Source: Flavobacteriaceae bacterium
GTDB taxonomy: Bacteria; Bacteroidota; Bacteroidia; Flavobacteriales; Flavobacteriaceae
Reading direction: 5' to 3'
NCBI GenBank assembly: GCA_018608735.1
Contig: JABAYZ010000282.1
Coordinates: 1-16,193, forward strand
DNA length: 16,193 bases
Positions within the stretch are counted from its first letter, which is position 1, and each line of letters starts with the position of its first letter. The notes beneath the pieces were generated by a model. It was not told the DNA's origin, ran no database searches, and saw only the letters and a program-made list of their open reading frames with translations. The translations under genes were made by a program, and so were the position numbers. This document shows positions 14,559 through 16,193 of this stretch, piece by piece.

Positions 14559-15665
14559 ATGAACACAAAGCTATTAATAACGCTTTTCGGGTCACTTTTG
14601 TTAAGTGGGCTTTTAGTTGACGCTCAAATTCCTGACTATTATTCGAGTGTTGATTTTACTCAAGACGGAAATGCACTTAAAGCCGATCTTTCAACCTTAA
14701 TCATTGAGACGCATACGACCCTAATTCCGTATACTTCTAATTCAACGGATACATGGGACATTATACATGAAAGTGATTTGGATGCTGATGATGCTAATAA
14801 TGTAGTGCTGTTTTATGGCTATAATGATACTGATGATATTACTAAAAACGATCGTACACGTGCAATTGCCGATCAAAGTAATGGTTTTTGTATAGGCTTT
14901 TGGAATAGAGAGCATGTATTTGCCAAATCTTTAGCAAACCCTAGCTTAGAAACAGATGACCCTGGTCCGGGTACTGACGTTCACAATTTGAGAGCTGCGG
15001 ATTGTCAGTGGAATTCTACAAGAAACAATCGACTTTTCAATGACGGTTCAGGAAATTCTGATATCGTTCATATTGATGGTCACCCAATTTGTGACAGAGG
15101 TCCTGCCGGCAACCCTAAAGGCTGTTTCTATCCTGGAGATGAATTTAAAGGCGATGTAGCTCGAATTATTATGTACATGTATTTGCGTTACCCTACCCAA
15201 TGTCTGCCCATAAACATAGGCGTAGGTAGCAGGTTGTTTTCTAGCGATATGCCCGATATCTTTTTGGAATGGAATGAAGAAGACCCTGTGAATGCGTTTG
15301 AACGCCACAGAAATAATGTTATTGCTTCTTATCAATATAATCGAAACCCGTTTATCGACAATCCCTATTTGGCAACCCTCATTTGGAATGGTCCAGATTC
15401 AGAAGATACATGGGGCGTACTTTCCTCACCAAAGTTGAAAAAACAACCCGTATTTATTTATCCTACCATCGCAAAAGATTTTGTGTATATTGAGGGCCTA
15501 GGCGGTTCAGAAAGTACTGTAGAGGTATTTAATCAATTGGGTCAAACGCTTAATTTTGAAATAGAAGCTAACAAAATTGATGTGTCTTCATTTTCAAAAG
15601 GAATGTATCTAATGGCGATTAAACAGGGCGCTCAGTCGAAACTCTTCAAGTTTTTGGTATATTAA
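14559..15665 (+). CDS. Secreted endonuclease I with type IX secretion tail
   Basis: A 368-residue protein. Residues 1-23 are a signal peptide (ending LLVDAQ). The His-Me finger nuclease domain covers about 30-280: FWNREHVFAKS (114-124) with His119 as general base, DVHNLRA (140-146), STRNNRLF (153-160) with metal-binding Asn, FYPGDEFKGDVARIIMYMYL (190-209) and RHRNNVIASYQYNRNPFID (249-267). Several cysteines (111, 149, 178, 189, 215) probably form disulfides. Residues about 295-368 are a Por secretion-tail domain (FIYPTIAKDFVYIEG ... KGMYLMAI ... KLFKFLVY), directing passage through the outer membrane by the type IX system. It degrades DNA or RNA non-specifically outside the cell, for nutrition or biofilm DNA. 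The knot protein gene follows 13 bases downstream. Confidence 0.94.
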   Translation: MNTKLLITLFGSLLLSGLLVDAQIPDYYSSVDFTQDGNALKADLSTLIIETHTTLIPYTSNSTDTWDIIHESDLDADDANNVVLFYGYNDTDDITKNDRTRAIADQSNGFCIGFWNREHVFAKSLANPSLETDDPGPGTDVHNLRAADCQWNSTRNNRLFNDGSGNSDIVHIDGHPICDRGPAGNPKGCFYPGDEFKGDVARIIMYMYLRYPTQCLPINIGVGSRLFSSDMPDIFLEWNEEDPVNAFERHRNNVIASYQYNRNPFIDNPYLATLIWNGPDSEDTWGVLSSPKLKKQPVFIYPTIAKDFVYIEGLGGSESTVEVFNQLGQTLNFEIEANKIDVSSFSKGMYLMAIKQGAQSKLFKFLVY

Positions 15666-15678
15666 ATAAACCGGATTC

Positions 15679-16014
15679 ATGAAAGCGCTACTTTTCTTGA
15701 TTTCTTTTACTTGTGTGTCACAAATTGCAGTCGCTCAAAACCTATTTTCTGTAAATTATCAGAACCAAGCAGATATTAAAGTCTTTGTGGTGGACTACGC
15801 CAATCAAGCCGATTTACGTGTATATAAAGTTCATTACAGTAACCAAGTAAAAGGCAATAATGGCCTGTGGTTTTTTACTAAATATTCGAATCAGGCGGAT
15901 AAAACATTGTTTTTTGTAGACTATGCGAATCAAGCCGATTTAAAAATTTTCTTCGTCGAATATCAAAATCAAGCAGGTTGGATGAATAAGTCTAAAAAAC
16001 ACTTATTGTATTGA
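15679..16014 (+). CDS. Exported 7(1) septoil knot family protein (DUF6150-like)
   Basis: A 111-residue protein with a signal peptide ending VAQ at residue 20. The mature part is six short repeats of the form hydrophobic-x-V-x-Y-x-NQAD, with NQ at residues 29-30, 42-43, 55-56, 71-72, 84-85 and 97-98, ending NQAGW. This pattern is what I recall for the family renamed 7(1) septoil knot after structure prediction showed a deeply knotted beta chain; the assignment is from memory of the pattern. Repeats 1-3 and 4-6 correspond exactly with a 42-residue offset, with GNNGLW as an extra linker. No catalytic motif is visible; function unknown. It sits 13 bases behind the endonuclease gene and is probably co-transcribed. 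No clear terminator follows. Confidence 0.78.
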   Translation: MKALLFLISFTCVSQIAVAQNLFSVNYQNQADIKVFVVDYANQADLRVYKVHYSNQVKGNNGLWFFTKYSNQADKTLFFVDYANQADLKIFFVEYQNQAGWMNKSKKHLLY

Positions 16015-16160
16015 TTCCTTATGTTTAGCGTTAAATGGATTGTTATTTATTATATTAAATTAATAAAACAAAATCACATAATTAATTTATAATTTTTACG
16101 GCTTTACTAGTTTAATTGTTAAATTAGAAATCAATAAAGTATTTTTTAATTCCAAAACTA

Positions 16161-16193
16161 ATGGTTGAAATTAGGAGGCCCGAAGTGGAAGTT
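16161..16193 (+). other. Open frame running off the right edge
   Basis: ATG at 16161 opens MVEIRRPEVEV and stays open to the last base. The spacer before it (16015-16160) is very AT-rich and holds no recognisable gene, clear terminator or exact TAnnTTTG box. Eleven codons are too few to call a gene; the local rise in GC (AGGAGGCCCGAAGTGG) suggests that something begins here. Confidence 0.25.

Overview
The window looks like a chromosomal segment of a marine-type member of the Bacteroidota, most likely a Flavobacteriaceae species. Supporting signs are the low GC content, the trpEGDCFBA gene order, promoter boxes of the Bacteroidota type (TTTG, 19 bases, TAnnTTTG), a C-terminal type IX secretion sorting domain, short flavobacterial-style lipoprotein signals and AT-rich spacers without strong Shine-Dalgarno sites. 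The genes look like ordinary core genome. I see no insertion sequence, phage gene, CRISPR array, tRNA or rRNA.

Layout. Positions 1-77 hold the last codons of a small heat-shock protein (Hsp20 type). A 162-residue exported protein of unknown function follows on the + strand (182-670). On the - strand come a MoxR/ChlI-type AAA+ ATPase and a von Willebrand A protein, overlapping by four bases (807-3412). Next on the - strand is a GT32-like glycosyltransferase with a C-terminal membrane anchor (3614-4438), placed 34 bases behind a complete tryptophan operon, trpEGDCFBA (4473-10784). A YceI-like exported protein lies upstream of that operon (10967-11533). On the + strand, 11657-13523 encodes two exported thioredoxin-fold proteins and two rhodaneses, one cytosolic and one exported. 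A nucleotidyltransferase faces them on the - strand (13529-14413). The window closes on the + strand with a secreted endonuclease I carrying a type IX tail (14559-15665) and a small exported repeat protein that I assign to the 7(1) septoil knot family (15679-16014).

The most informative region is the trp control region (10785-10949). It has a complete Bacteroidota promoter, an 18-codon leader peptide with three consecutive Trp codons (MNLTLNNTWWWYSRKKKS), a Rho-independent terminator whose U-tract abuts the trpE start codon, and a competing antiterminator helix that includes the leader stop codon. This is a full ribosome-mediated attenuator that needs no Trp repressor. Within the operon the genes are tightly coupled: ATGA overlaps for trpC/trpF and trpF/trpB, a TAATG junction for trpD/trpC, and four-base gaps elsewhere once the start codons are corrected.

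How genes work together. The seven Trp enzymes take chorismate to tryptophan. The 11657-13523 cluster is plausibly an envelope and cytosolic thiol/sulfur module. The endonuclease and the knot protein are 13 bases apart and probably co-transcribed. I found no clearly new multi-gene system. The items most worth following up are the attenuator, the two-fold internal duplication in the knot protein, the anchored glycosyltransferase behind the trp operon, and a GC-rich CxxC-containing reading frame at 638-790.
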